Shown here: positions 12,934 through 25,600 of the stretch, piece after piece
Layout of the letters: each line of letters starts with the position of its first letter
How positions within the stretch are numbered: the stretch's first letter is position 1
Source: Coriaria nepalensis
Lineage: Eukaryota; Streptophyta; Magnoliopsida; Cucurbitales; Coriariaceae
Length of the DNA: 64,000 bases
Assembly: GCA_027186245.1 (NCBI GenBank)
Contig: CP114489.1
Span: 1,557,501-1,621,500, forward strand
Direction: 5' to 3'
Notes under the pieces: model-generated
What the model saw: the letters and a program-made list of their open reading frames with translations, nothing else
Databases searched by the model: none
What the model was told of the DNA's origin: nothing
Program-made: the position numbers and the translations under genes

Positions 12934-13607
12934 TGCTTCCTTACATGAAGATTCATAAATGGTAACACTTCCACATCATGTTTCTATTCCCTCTTATGAG
13001 ACTTGTGTTTTGGACCTCTTTAGCATCAGTTTGTTTTAGCAGTTCTAAAACTGGAGATTTTAATAATGTAGCGTTTTTGCTTAAAAAAGGTTTGGAGATG
13101 TAATAAAAATTAAGTTTCAAACGCCGCCGACTGTTGATACAATGTGTAACTGCAGTTTTATGAGTCTTGACCATAACTTGGTTGTTGAATGTGTTGGTCA
13201 AGATCCAATTTAAAATAAAAGAATCCGACATGATTTCAAAGATTCAGAAAGACATCTTCAAAGGTTGGATCTTATTTTTGTTATTATTATTTTATAATTA
13301 ATTTAAATTTAATTTTTAAACAGAGATTCCTTTCTGTATATGTATATGTATATGTATATTTTTTTCTTCACCTGAGACAAAGCGTGGATCCATCTCATTC
13401 CGCCATTTCCGATCTCTCTCTCTCTCTCTCCGCGCCAAATTCTTCTCAGCAAACCCGATCTCAGCATCGTCTTCTTCTTGAGGATTTGTTACGCCTTGGT
13501 GATCACTTCTTCTCTCCTGCTATAAACTGTTTACCTTTCTCTCTCTCTATCTCTACAATGTCCTTTCAGATCTGATTTCTAGAATCTACCCTGAAACTGA
13601 CGATTCC

Positions 13608-14792
13608 ATGATTACTACCACTACAAAGAGCACCTACACGATCGCCGCCGGCACCATCGACGAGGACGACTCCAACTGCATCGACCAATTCGATCGCTTA
13701 CCGGACTCAATACTCCTCCTCATCTTCAACAACATCGGAGACGTTAAGGCCCTAGGTCGTTGCTGCTTTGTTTCTCGCAGATTCAACGCTCTCGTTTCGC
13801 AAGTTGAGAATGTCGTCGTTCGAGTTGACTGCGTCATCTCCGACGACGACTTGTCATCGTCTTCATCGTCCTCCTCCTCCTCCTCATCTTACAAGTCTCG
13901 AAGCCCTTTCTCAAGCATCTTCCGCTTCGTCTTGAGCGGTTTCGTGAAGCCCTTACGAGCTGTAGGTCAGCTCTTGGGTCCGACTCGAGCTACGACTCTG
14001 TTAGGTTCACCTTCTTCTTCGTTATCGCCGTCTCTTGCTGTAGGAAGGGAAGATGGAGAACTTCTCGATCAAGGTGGTGTGACTCATCACTCGCCCACGC
14101 AAGTGTTGAAAAATTTCAAAGAAGTTCGGTCCCTTCGGATCGAGCTTCCAGGTGGCGAATTGGATATAGACGGTGGCGGTGGGGTCATGTTAAAATGGAG
14201 AGCCGATTTTGGGTCCACTTTGGATAACTGCGTGATTCTCGGTGCGTCTTCTGTGATTCACTCTGTACCCACCACTAGCCCGGAGGAGAGTGGGTCCACA
14301 ATTGACGACAACGGAAGTATACCTGAGTCGTTCTACACAAACGGGGGTTTGAAATTGAGAGTGGTCTGGACAATAAGCTCGCTCATTGCTGCTTCAGCCC
14401 GGCATTATCTACTCCAGCCCATAATTGCAGAGCATAAGACTTTGAACAACTTGGTTCTCACGGATTCTGATGGGCAGGGGGTGTTGTGCATGAACAGGGA
14501 TCAGCTTGAAGAGTTGAGGGTGAAGCCATTGTCAGCATCTGCTGCATCAAAGAGAACCCTTGTACCTGATTTAAAAATGAGGCTCTGGTATGCTCCTCAT
14601 TTGGAATTGCCCGGTGGGGAGGTTTTGAAGGGAGCCACACTGGTGGCTATTCGGCCTAGAGAGCAGCAGCCAGCAAGGAAGGAAGGTTCGGATCTATCTT
14701 GGGTTTCCACGGCTTTCGGAGAGCCTTATGGGACTGCAGCTAAGATGCTGGTGAAGAGGAGGACTTACTGTCTTGAAATGAATTCCTTCTAA
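13608..14792 (+). CDS. F-box protein, AUF1/AUF2-like
   Basis: An uninterrupted 394-aa reading frame. An N-terminal F-box (about residues 27-70: FDRLPDSILLLIFNNIGD, then ALGRCCFVSRRFNALV) precedes VENVVVRVDCVI, an order typical of the plant AUF (auxin up-regulated F-box) group. A 13-residue Ser run follows near residue 83. The remaining region contains LRIELPGGELDID and LRVVWTISSLIAASARHYLL, which I recognise as conserved in that group but with no named domain. F-box proteins are substrate receptors of SCF ubiquitin ligases; the target here is unknown. A second ELPGGE copy occurs near the C-terminus (HLELPGGEVLKGATLVAIRP). The gene lacks coding introns, which suits the family. A CT-rich leader (13410-13430) precedes the ATG. 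Confidence 0.9.
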   Translation: MITTTTKSTYTIAAGTIDEDDSNCIDQFDRLPDSILLLIFNNIGDVKALGRCCFVSRRFNALVSQVENVVVRVDCVISDDDLSSSSSSSSSSSSYKSRSPFSSIFRFVLSGFVKPLRAVGQLLGPTRATTLLGSPSSSLSPSLAVGREDGELLDQGGVTHHSPTQVLKNFKEVRSLRIELPGGELDIDGGGGVMLKWRADFGSTLDNCVILGASSVIHSVPTTSPEESGSTIDDNGSIPESFYTNGGLKLRVVWTISSLIAASARHYLLQPIIAEHKTLNNLVLTDSDGQGVLCMNRDQLEELRVKPLSASAASKRTLVPDLKMRLWYAPHLELPGGEVLKGATLVAIRPREQQPARKEGSDLSWVSTAFGEPYGTAAKMLVKRRTYCLEMNSF

Positions 14793-17441
14793 TACCAAGA
14801 AGAGAACTAGACTGGATCATAACATGAGGTAATTTATTCAATCTTCAAGGCATCTCAAAGGCTTTTGATTAACTTAGCTTTAGTTTCTATTATGAGATCT
14901 GATTTTAGGTTTTGGCGAAAGTTTGATGATGGGTTGTGGTGGATACTGGTACCCCCCTAGATGGAGATTATGTTACATTTCGAGTTTTATCATTCTGTGG
15001 GAGATACTGAAATACTGTCTTTTGCATATGGTCCTGTTTTTAGTGTTATGTGTCTTAGATATTGTGTTTCTATATATATATATTTTTTCCCTATGATGAT
15101 GATATATGTATCGAATGGAGGTCATGGCTCATTTGAGATTACGAAACAAACTGGTCCACTGGGTTCAAAGGGGCAGGGTGTAGGGGTCATGGCACCCTAT
15201 CCTCTTGAGGTTTAAAGATGGGGTTTGATTGTTTCGAAGGCGGGCAAAACAAAAACAGGAATTTTTATCCGGATTTTTGTAAACTATGTAACTCTAGAGG
15301 TTTTATAGTTTAGTGGTATAGAATACAAGAGTAAAATTGTGCTGGCTAAGTTGTGATTCTATCTCTAATTACCTACATGCTTTGAACTTTCATAACTCAC
15401 CAAGTTGAAAATCTGACTTTTAGGTGGAGCATGTATGTGATTTCAGGTCCCTTTAAATCAAAGATTCAGCGAACAATTTTGGTTTGTGCTTTAGTCAGAG
15501 CTACCTGCCGGGTCCATAAAGCTGAAGCTTGACTGAACTGCTATAAAATACATGCACGTGTTTTTATTCAAATGCATTGTCTTTCTCAGGCATATGCTTG
15601 CAAGAGTGCATATGCTTGCAAGAGTGCACATATGAAAGAAACTAGAATGTTGTAAAAGCTTTCCTTAGTCTGTAGTCTTTCAACTTTTTATCGACGATCC
15701 TGTTCTATGTGAATATTGTAGGAATGAATTGTCCAAGCTTGCTTATATTTTAATGTTTATTGAAGCAATGTAGATTTCATTGAAGCTTTCATGAAAATTT
15801 TATGACAAATTTTTAAATCCAAGCACAGATAGGGTGACTTATGAGAAGTGAGGATGATGAATTGGGCTGCAAACCAGAAACCGAGCAGCATTATTAAGGC
15901 CGGAAAATATGGTAGCGTCGAGGCTGTAATGACATTCTGTGTTTTTATAGTTGGTTTGGCTTATCTCAAGTTTTCTGGGTTTCTCTTAATTCATCCAAAT
16001 GGCAATATTGGGCCTTAGATTTCACTAAATGCTCGAGTAGGATGTAAATTCTACTAATTGTCATTATTGGAAAACTAGTATCTCAAAATTAGTCAATAAA
16101 AGAAGATCAGACCATGAACAACTGTTCGTGGTAGCAATTAAACTGATGTGAAAGAGCTGGAAGGATTCTGTATGGTTTTTTAACAAGTCACTCTACTGCT
16201 TTACTTGGTTGGTAATAACTACACACTACTAACTAACCTAAAAACCTTAATAATCTTGGAGGGAAAATGTGTGTGGCTATTGTGTATTGCCACATGGCTC
16301 ATTAAATTCAAACATAATTGTAAGTATTATTTTCATAATAATAAAATTTGATATATCATCTAATTATATATAATATATAAATAAGATAAAATTTAATATA
16401 TCACATAATTATCTATATAAAATAAGAAGATCTCTATTCGGAGATTATATAGAACATTTAAAAAAAAAAAAACATTATTTTTATATGAAAGGAGTGGAAC
16501 CCATCAATTTGACCAATTTCATTTCTCAGAAGGGGATGGCTTAATAATCCCTCTATGCCTCCTCCTTAATATTCATTAAGCCCTGATTGCAATTCATCAA
16601 GATCACATGAACAAACTTCTCTAAAACAAGCATTATTTGAGCCAATCATGTCCTACATCAAGGGATGACCATGTACACAATTTTTACATTCAAATCAGCC
16701 TCTCATGGATTTTACATGATCATTTAACTAATGGAGTCAGAACTTAGCAACTCAAGCTTTTCGAGCCTGAAAAATCCAGTTCATTGGAAGGAAGGATCAC
16801 GAAAATCACGACGGTCAGTATACTAGCTTGAAGGACATCATATTGGATTCCCCCGCCTCATAGTAACTGTCAGGCCACAGATGATTATCATCAGGAGCTA
16901 AATCATGATCATCAATTTCAATTTGACTCTTCAAACATTAGCATCCGAAACAGGCCGGATAAGGGGGTCAAACATTAAGCATCCGAAACAAGCTGGTTAA
17001 GAGGGCGGCCTCGGGTTATCTTCAGTAAGCTGCATTATTAGCCATCCGTAACCAGAATTGCTTTGCAAGTTTCTGGATGAGGGTTCCGACCAACTTTGCA
17101 TTAGGTTCATGCTGGCGTTTATACTTTGAGAACGTATGTTTAATATAATACCCGTTTCATAACAACGGTGTATATATATAATGTTAGATAAGTTGATTGA
17201 GCGATAGTAGCATGAAAGACAAGTTTTTCTAAATAGTCGTGAATGTTAAGATCACAAGCTTGCATTAGATGGATGTAAAGACCGTTTTCCTTTAACAAGA
17301 AATTGGAGAATGAACTCCAAAGATTATACATGATCTTACAGCCAGTGGTATCACGGATTTCATCGAATCAGCGCTTCTTTTAGCGGGTGCTCGGGATAAA
17401 AAACTACACACCCAAAAACACACAAGAAAAAAGATTACTTT
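14793..17441. other. Intergenic region with short tandem repeats, no gene recognised
   Basis: The 3' UTR of the F-box gene probably occupies the first part. Two perfect copies of an 18-bp unit (CATATGCTTGCAAGAGTG) lie at 15591-15626. Two 37-40-bp copies beginning CAAACATTA-GCATCCGAAA lie at 16932-17006. Around 16320-16430 is AT-rich DNA with repeated ATAAAATTT-ATATATCA words. No coding similarity was seen on either strand. Confidence 0.6.
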
Positions 17442-20400
17442 TTAGGAGCCATTTGCTTGTTTAGCAGCTGGAGCATCCACTGTTTCTTTATAAGCAGCTT
17501 CATGAACCCCAAGCGCAGAACGGCCAGAGGGATCAAGATTGACAGACCAGGCTGCATCCCATTCTACTGCTTTTTTTGTACTACAAGCCACACTTGGGCC
17601 GCCTGGAACAGTTAATCTAGCAGCATTCTTAGGAAAGAACTTTTCGAAGATACAGCGGTAATAGTATGCTTCCTTTGTGGTGGGGGTATTTTCGGGATAT
17701 ATAAAGCTGGCCTGCTTTAACATTGCATCTGTTACTTGTTCAAGCCATCAATCCAACTGTACCCAACTCCATCACTGAATTGTTCCTTCTGCCTGTACAG
17801 TATGTGCTGCAACCAGGAGGCAAGAGTTTTTTTAGAATTATTCCTTGAAATTAATAGAATTGCATAAGAAACTGTAATTCAAGCAGAAGATGTCCTATGA
17901 GCCTGGGCCCTAGGGAGTGCGCTGAGCTTGAGCTTGGCTCACCTAATTTTTACTCTGCTTAAGCTCTGCGAGCTTTTGAATAGTTGGCCCAAGCTCAAGC
18001 TCAAGTTTGAGCTTATTTAAGCTCGTTTAATAGTGTCTGTATAAAATATACTAATAAACATGGAAAATCATATTTGGACTAAAAATACATGCAAGCTGGT
18101 GCCCAGCTCCCTCACATGGCAGTGGGTCCCATGGAGGACCCTCCACAATGGGGGTCCAATATCATGTGAGAGGGCTGATCCCACCAAGCTGGTGTTCCAG
18201 ATTCATATGCTACTTCCACCGTCAGGTTCAGTGCAAGAAGAAGAAAATAGAAGTGGTGTTTCTGAACATGTTTAATTACTAAAGCAGGAGTCACGGCCCT
18301 TTGGCAAATATGGATTCTTCCCATCATCAAATGCATTCCGCAGGATCCACTTCTGAATTCTCCCAGGATCAGGCCTTATCTGTACTTACGAACGAATGTG
18401 TGTGACTAATGGATGAAATTTAATGCAGACATGGTTCATACTTTAAATCTTTGAATTTGGGGGAAATATATATAAGATATCACTATAGTTGAAGTTTGGG
18501 TCGTGCAGACCCACCCTTTATTATTCCGTTTATTACAATCAGGTCCCTGTAGCCTTGAAAATGTGCAGATAAAATCCTCAGCTCACTTTTTCAATATTAC
18601 TTTTCGTGTGCAAGAGAGAAGTTATTTTGCAAACTTTCAAGTGCATGCACTTCGTTGTGTGTGTTTTACATTTACCTCATTTCAAATTGATGAAACAATG
18701 AAAAATTATGTAAAGCAAAGTATTGAGAAGCCTCATACCATCTTCCATTCTGGATCAATGCTCATGGCAATGTTGATGAATTCTTTATCCAGAAAAGGAA
18801 CACGAGCCTCAAGACCCCATGCTGAGGTTGATTTATTTGCCCTCAAGCAATCATACAAATGAAGAGCTTTAATCTGTTGAATTTCCTCAAATTGAGAGCT
18901 TACAAGTAGTAATAAGGGATGATCAGGAGTAAAGACCATCGTACCCTTCACAACCTATCCTCAAGGGGGATAGAATCATAAAATAAATGGGTAAGAAGGC
19001 AGCGTGCAAAGTACCTTTCTACATGTTTCTTGGTGGAGCTCCTCTTTGTTGGGTGCGTTGTGGAAGTACAAGTAACCTCCAAAGATTTCATCTGATCCTT
19101 CCCCAGATAGAACCATTTTCACACCCAAAGATTTGATTTTCCGGGACATGAGAAACATTGGAGAGTGCTGGCTCTGATAGTGGTCACATCATAAGTCTCA
19201 ATATGGTAAATGACTTCCTCAAGAGCATCTATGCCTTCCTGATATGTTTGAAAACAGGAGAAATAAATCCTTTACTTTTAACCTTTAGGCTTCAAGAAAC
19301 ATAAGGCAGTTCATGCCTGAAAAAAAGAAAAAGAAAAACCTGAACAGTGAAATGAAACTCGTGATGATGAGTTCCCAGATAATCTGCTACCTCTCTGGCA
19401 GCTTTCAGATCAGGAGACCCCTGAGAATATAATAAGTCAAATGAAAAGTCAAATTTTGATATGAGCAAAAATAAACTGCTGCCCAACAAGTACAGCCTTC
19501 AAAATTTCATATTGAACAGAAACGTGTAACCATGCAGGGCATAGTTTTAAAAATGAAATGACATCAGTTGAGAAATGAACATCATAACATAAAAGTCATC
19601 TAATAAGAAGACCAGAGACCTAGAGAAGAAGTTGATTCTCTACCATAAGGATTGTTCATAGTATGAAGAATACATCGAGAGACAAATTTCTTTGGCATAA
19701 TCTGGAAGAAGCTAGTACCCCGTGTTAGAAGAAGTAAACTAAATCTCTTTTGTTCTCATGTTTCATCAGAACCCTCTCTGATTTCATCTTCACTGCATTT
19801 AATCGTTAAACAGCATCTGGCTCTAACCTTTTTACTTACTAAGTCGAGGAGATTTTATTAGACACGGTAGAGGCTTAGTCAGACTATTACGGTATTAACA
19901 TAACATTTTCTTTCTGGCCCAGGGTAACGGAGTGGAAGTCTATTTGGTGATGGAGATTGCACTAAAGTAAGAAACAAACCTTGACTAATTTTTACTTTGA
20001 GCCAGGAGTATATATACTCATACAGATACCTAAAGGAATACCGTGATCACCTTTTGATAGATCAGAGCAAGCCAAAACACTTTGAACATAAATCTAAATC
20101 ATAACTTATAGATCACTATGCTTTTTTTCCTCCAAAAACACTCCGTAAAAGCATTTAAAGTAGACCTAAGAAGGGCATTGGGATGCAGAGTTCTTAGATT
20201 AGACAGTCCATGTAGACCACAGTCCCAAGAATATATATTGGACCATTTAATTACCTTTTAATTAGCTTATGAGATTTCCAATAGAGTCGTTTGATGTTGC
20301 AAGTAGGGATTGGTCTAGTCTACATGGGCCAAGTTCAGCTAAGTATTTATGGGTGACGTAAGGGTTCAAAATGCCTTCCCAAGAGCCTATAATAAAATAC

Positions 20401-21381
20401 CAAAGATGAGTATGATTGATAAAAGCAGTACAACCTTTAAGCCAATGCAAAAGGTATGCAATTGTGACCCCCACTGACGAGCTGCTTCCGACTCCCCTAA
20501 ATAGCGGCAAGCCACAGCAGCAACAAGTGATGATGAGTCCAGTCCTCCTATCTGGAGGATTCCAAAGGGCACATCAGTCATAAGTCTCTTCTTCACAGCC
20601 TATTTAATGATAAGACAAAGCAAAAGACAAAATTGATGGCTTTTCTAGAAAGGAAAAGAAAGATTCTTACTCATACTCTTTCACAACAACTCAAGCAAGG
20701 AACGTATATGAGGACCAATTACAATAAGCTAATTCACTAAATTTTCTATGACCCTCGACCAATGCATACCTTCTCAAATGCCTCCCGTAAAACCAGAGGG
20801 TCATATGGAACAGAAGGTATCTGCTCTGAAAACCATGAGGGGTTATACCACCTGCAAAGCTCTCCTGCAAACATGTCAAATACAATGAGATGATAAAGTG
20901 TATAGAATAAAGATAACAATCATCACTCAGAGCTTTCATTTCTGAACAAAAGCATATTGATCCTGCAAAAGAAATAGCACACAACGAAATTTAAAATAAG
21001 CCTTACTTAGCAAAGGCACTGACGAACATTAGCATTTGCTATCATTCACCAAGCATTTGTAACACTAGAGAGTATTAAACTTTTGAACATTGGGTTATGA
21101 ACCATATATACATGCATCACATACCATCAAGACCCACCCCAGCCCATGTAAAGTGGTGTGATACCAATAGCATACCTAGCTGCAATAAATCTCTTGTCTC
21201 GAGTATCAAGAAGAACAAAGGAGCACATGACATCCAGCATGTCCACAAATCCTTCTCCATATTCTTGATAAGATTTAATACTTACAAGATGAGCGATTAC
21301 TTCACAATCACTACCAGTTCTAAACTGATGAGACTTTAGCTTCTCTCTCAATTCCTTATGGTTATATATGTCACCATTTAC
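17442..21381 (-). pseudogene. Asparagine synthetase (glutamine-hydrolysing), degenerate
   Basis: Homology to plant ASN runs almost the full length, in order on the minus strand: VNGDIYNHKELREKL (from 21381), FRTGSDCEVIAHL, GSICFCSEMKALSDDC (about 20961), RWYNPSWFSEQIPS (about 20845), [80 protein letters not shown] and TPTTKEAYYYRCIFEKFF, ending at 17442. It cannot make enzyme. The first exon, with the catalytic Cys2 (MCGI), is absent; a 4-bp insertion shifts frame after MGWGG; a CT insertion at about 19161 shifts frame within RASTPMF; a deletion of about a dozen bases after SWIDGL (about 17745) creates a stop. The ATP-binding PP-loop SGGLDSS reads IGGLDSSS, and codons for the PPGH segment are missing. 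All exons still have introns, so this is a decayed duplicate, not a retrocopy. Confidence 0.9.
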
Positions 21382-21673
21382 CTGATTCAGATAGCAAAAG
21401 ATGCATACTTGTACTATATTTGCATTCAAGAAGCACTTTCTAACCAGGAAAGAAGAAAAACAACACTCGCTGAAGCACTTTATTGTGAGGTTCTTTAATT
21501 TATCTCAACCGACTCTTAAATCTTATATATTATAATAAATATTACAAATATATAAATTTTAAATATACATAATATAATCAGTCCAAATACATGATTTTCT
21601 CTAAGAAAATAGTATATTTAATTATTTTTAAAATTTATTTTTAATTTTATACGTGTATTGTATGGGATATAAA

Positions 21674-21779
21674 TCTAGTGAAAAGAAAAAGGAAAAGAAA
21701 AGAGAAAAAGAAAAGAAAAGAAAAGAAAAGAAAAGAAAAGAAAAGAAAAGAACAGAAAAGAAAAGAAAAGAAAGGAAAA
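21674..21779. repeat. (AAAAG)n microsatellite
   Basis: About 20 near-perfect AAAAG units with a few substitutions. The two overlapping Lys/Glu-rich reading frames through it (start 21653 and 21678) are by-products of the repeat and are not genes. The repeat lies between the ASN remnant and the DUF3755 gene promoter. Confidence 0.95.
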
Positions 21780-22682
21780 GTGGAGAGTCCATTAATAATT
21801 GGGCATCAAATGCTTATGGGGATTCGCACTGTTAGCTCAACTCCTCCAACATCTGTAAATATTATTTTTTATTTTTAATTTAACTACTTTCTCTGCTTAC
21901 CCATTGGCGGACCTTCGAGCTATTTGGCCTGTCTCTTTAACGAAGGGGGAGGGAGAGGGTGTGGAGAGAGAAGAAAAAGTGGCAAAGTGGAAGTAATAAC
22001 AGTAGCAGCGTTTTTAGAGAGAGAGAGAGAGGAGAGCTGAGGGAAGAGAGAGAAAAGGGTTCAGCAAATTAGGGCTTCTGCGTCGGAAAGTTCCACCTCG
22101 TAAAGGTAATGTTAACGCCTTTTCTTTTTCTTACCTCTTCTATTATGTCATTTCTTCTGCTTCGCAGATGGAAGTAAAAATAAAAACGAGTGATTCGCTT
22201 AAATCTGAAGTATGGAATTCTTTCTTTAGTCTCCGATTTTCTTAATTCTCTTTTTCTTTATCTTGGTCGCTTTCTAGTGCTGCTCTACAATTCCACTGCC
22301 AGTTTTTAGGGTTCAATTTACTGTAATTTTCTGTTTGTTTGATGTTTGCCTAGAGCTGTTATAGTTAGGAGTTGTGGATGATACTGACAATTTGATGTCA
22401 ACATTTTGTTGTTGTCTTGAGGTGAGATTAGTGTTAATAGTTTTTCAGTTGTCCAGGTTTGATGTAGGAAAAAGGTTGTGATATCTTTTTCTAAGTTTGA
22501 GCACAAATAATATCAAGTTTCTTTTTCTTTCTTTTCTTGTCGATAAGATGTGGGATCGGACGATGGGAAGCACACTTGGGGTTTGAATTTCTAGTTGGGT
22601 TATGGTTTGGCTGACTAGTCTGTGAGATATTGTCTCTAAAAGCATAGAGAAAAAAAAAAAAAAAAAAAAAAGAAGGGACGCA

Positions 22683-25600
22683 ATGGCAGCTGAGTCAAAT
22701 GCAGGGTTTCATCGTGATGATTCTTTAGGTTCTGTTTTGAATCGGCACGCAATTTCTTTTCACTCTGGGGCTATAAATAGCACGTCTGAGATGATTCCAA
22801 TGGGAAATTACTTCAGCCTGAACAATACGGCATGCATGATGTTTTCTGGAAATTCAAATGTCATGAACAACTCTGTCTGCGGTCAAACTGGGAATTCTTC
22901 TGCATCTCTACTTCTAGATTCTGTGCCGGGGCTCAAGCATGATGCTGGGTTGGCTGTTGAGTGGTCTGTCCAAGAACAGTTTTTATTGGAGGAAGGCCTT
23001 GACAAGTAAGTAGATATATATCGTTCAGAAGTTTGTTGCCAGCGTCTCTTGTAATATTGTGCTGAAATTACAAAAGCTATTAAAATAGGTGCAATGTAAA
23101 CTGGTCGTTCTCGGTCATGAAACTTCCATAGTATGATTGTTGTAATCATCACACATACTTTAGCGTTCTGGTTTGAAGTTGTCCAGTCTCTCATAGTCTT
23201 AGCTCTTTCAGTTATTGTTCCTTTTGTTGTATTTGATACTCATATACATTGGTCAAATATGCAGTGGATGCTCTTTATTCTAATACGGATAGTCGCTGTA
23301 TACAATCCATCTATCTGTTGTGTGGTTCAAATTTCATGTACTTTTCACTTCATACTTATTCTGTAAATTTCATTTAATCGTTATTTTTTATAACATTCAT
23401 TTTTCTCTCAGGTTTGCCGATGAACCAAGTATTATGAGGTATATCAAGATCGCTGCCACATTGGGTGATAAAACTGTCCGAGATGTTGCCCTAAGGTGTA
23501 GGTGGATGACGGTAAACACTTTGATGCCTATATATCTTTGAATTTGTTCATGACTAAGGAACATACAGTTTGATGGATACTATCTGCTCTTTGGCTCTTT
23601 GTATGCTGCTGGAAATGGTGTAAGGTTTCCTGTTTCTGTTGTGCAAATGAAAAGTTGGAATATTCTTCTCATTTCTTGGATAGGGAAAACCTGTCATATA
23701 GTGGAACCTGGTTGATTTAGTTCTCTTGCTATAGTTTCGAACCTCGTTGAGGCTCATACCTCAATATTCATCAGGGTTTGGAACTTTTCTCTTTGGACAC
23801 TTGTTCTGTTATTCTTAAATTTTGATACTTGATGAATTAGACTTTGCTTGGAATTTCTTGAGCCATTTATTACTATAGCAACTAAATTAACTTTCATATG
23901 GATTTAGATGGACAAAACAAGTTTACCCCATACTTAAGTATTGACATTCCATGAATCAGGTAGCTTTGCAAAAACCATCTCATGAAATGTTGATCGCTAT
24001 TCACTTTTGCTAAGGAATAAATCGCTTAGTATACGTTTTCTTACTGCAGCTGGAAACTAGAAAAAAAAAACAAATTTTATTTATTCTTTATTCAAGAAAA
24101 TATCCCATTAATACAAGGTTTTTATTTCTACTGCCAGAATATTGTCTGATAGTTTTAGTAGTCAATTGGCATTGGGACGTTTTGGCTGATAATATTAGGT
24201 AGGATTTATTGGTGAAATCAATGGTCTATAATGTCATTTTGATTGACAGTAGAGCATCTAGTTTAGAATATATATTCATATTATAGTTGAATTTATTTAC
24301 CTACATATATTATTATGAATGCGTTTATTGATCTAATGGAACACACTTGTTAAAACCTTAACAGAGAAAGCGAAGGAAAGCTGAAGAGCATAACATTGGA
24401 AAGAAGTTGCCAAATAAGAAGGTATACCAATTTACTTTATGCAAATATTTGTTCTTAGGAGACATCTTAATTTTCAAATTGGATGCCTTTAGGATTCATG
24501 TTTACTGAAGAACCAATTATCGAAAATTTGAGGTCTTTCAGGATAAGCTGGTGGAGTCATCATCAAAGATGAACACACCTTCAGCTGAACCAGTGAATAT
24601 GGCTGCTTATTCTCTTTTGATGCCCCGTTTCGACCAGAATGAATGCAGGCCTTCTGAAGGTTAGAACACTTTTTCTTTTAAAGATATTGAGCTACTTATA
24701 TCTATTCCTAATTGTCCATATTTCCCTTTGATATGATTGCTCTCTTGCTGACTCTCTCTTTATTCATATATTTTTCTGGTGTATCTGTAATATTCTGCTG
24801 CTAGTGTCTCAAGCTAGTTTTAGATAAACCATTTTGCAAGCTGAAGCCGCTAATTTAGATTCCATCCTTCTTTTTGCTTCTATGCGGACTTATTTATGGG
24901 ATGATGGAAGTAAGGGGGGAATACGTGTGATCACATTATTACCCTAAATCGATTGATTTTGAAGTCCGTTATGTTTGAAATATCCTCATGATAGCTCCAG
25001 TTTGATAATCCAATGTCCCCCATTCTGGGCGGATGAACCTGGTATGACTAAGGGCATATGCATACATTTTTACTCTATTTCTCTTTTCTTCTTTTCTTTT
25101 ATTCAAAACTAGATTATTGTTATTTTAAAAACAGAGTAAATCGAAGGATGTGGGGAAGTTGAGGAATGTGGCACTCCCACTGAGTGGGGATGCTACTATG
25201 TTCATGCTCATTGTGCATGTATATAGACTCTTGTTTTATTTTTATTTGCCTTTCAATTAATATATATGTGTTGACCAAAGGAAAAATTGAATATATATAC
25301 TCTTGTTTTTTTATTGTTGTTGGCCCCGGTCTACCATGCGAGCACCTTCATGGTAGGGTGATTTAATAAGCTCCATCATCCATCTTACCTGCTTTTTTAT
25401 GTCATGAAATTGCTTTCATAAATCTCGAGGGAACTAAAAAAAGAAGAAAAAGTAAAAAGGTGGATGGGGTTGTTTTGAATTTGCTAGCTCATTTTAATGC
25501 AATGAGGTGCTGCAGTGTAGAGTTTTCTAGCTCATGTAGTTTCAAAAAGTTAAAAGACTTGTTGAGATATTTGTTTCCATGGAAGTCACAGGGATAAATG

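Noticed and set aside
17880..18050. Run of GAGCTTGAGCTT/AAGCTCAAGCTC words, possible transposon end
   Set aside because: Suggestive of repeated plant transposon sequence, but no terminal repeats or boundaries could be defined; it lies in an intron of the ASN relic.
21653..21878. Lys/Glu-rich frames of 60-66 codons
   Set aside because: Produced by the AAAAG microsatellite; the composition follows the repeat, not a protein.
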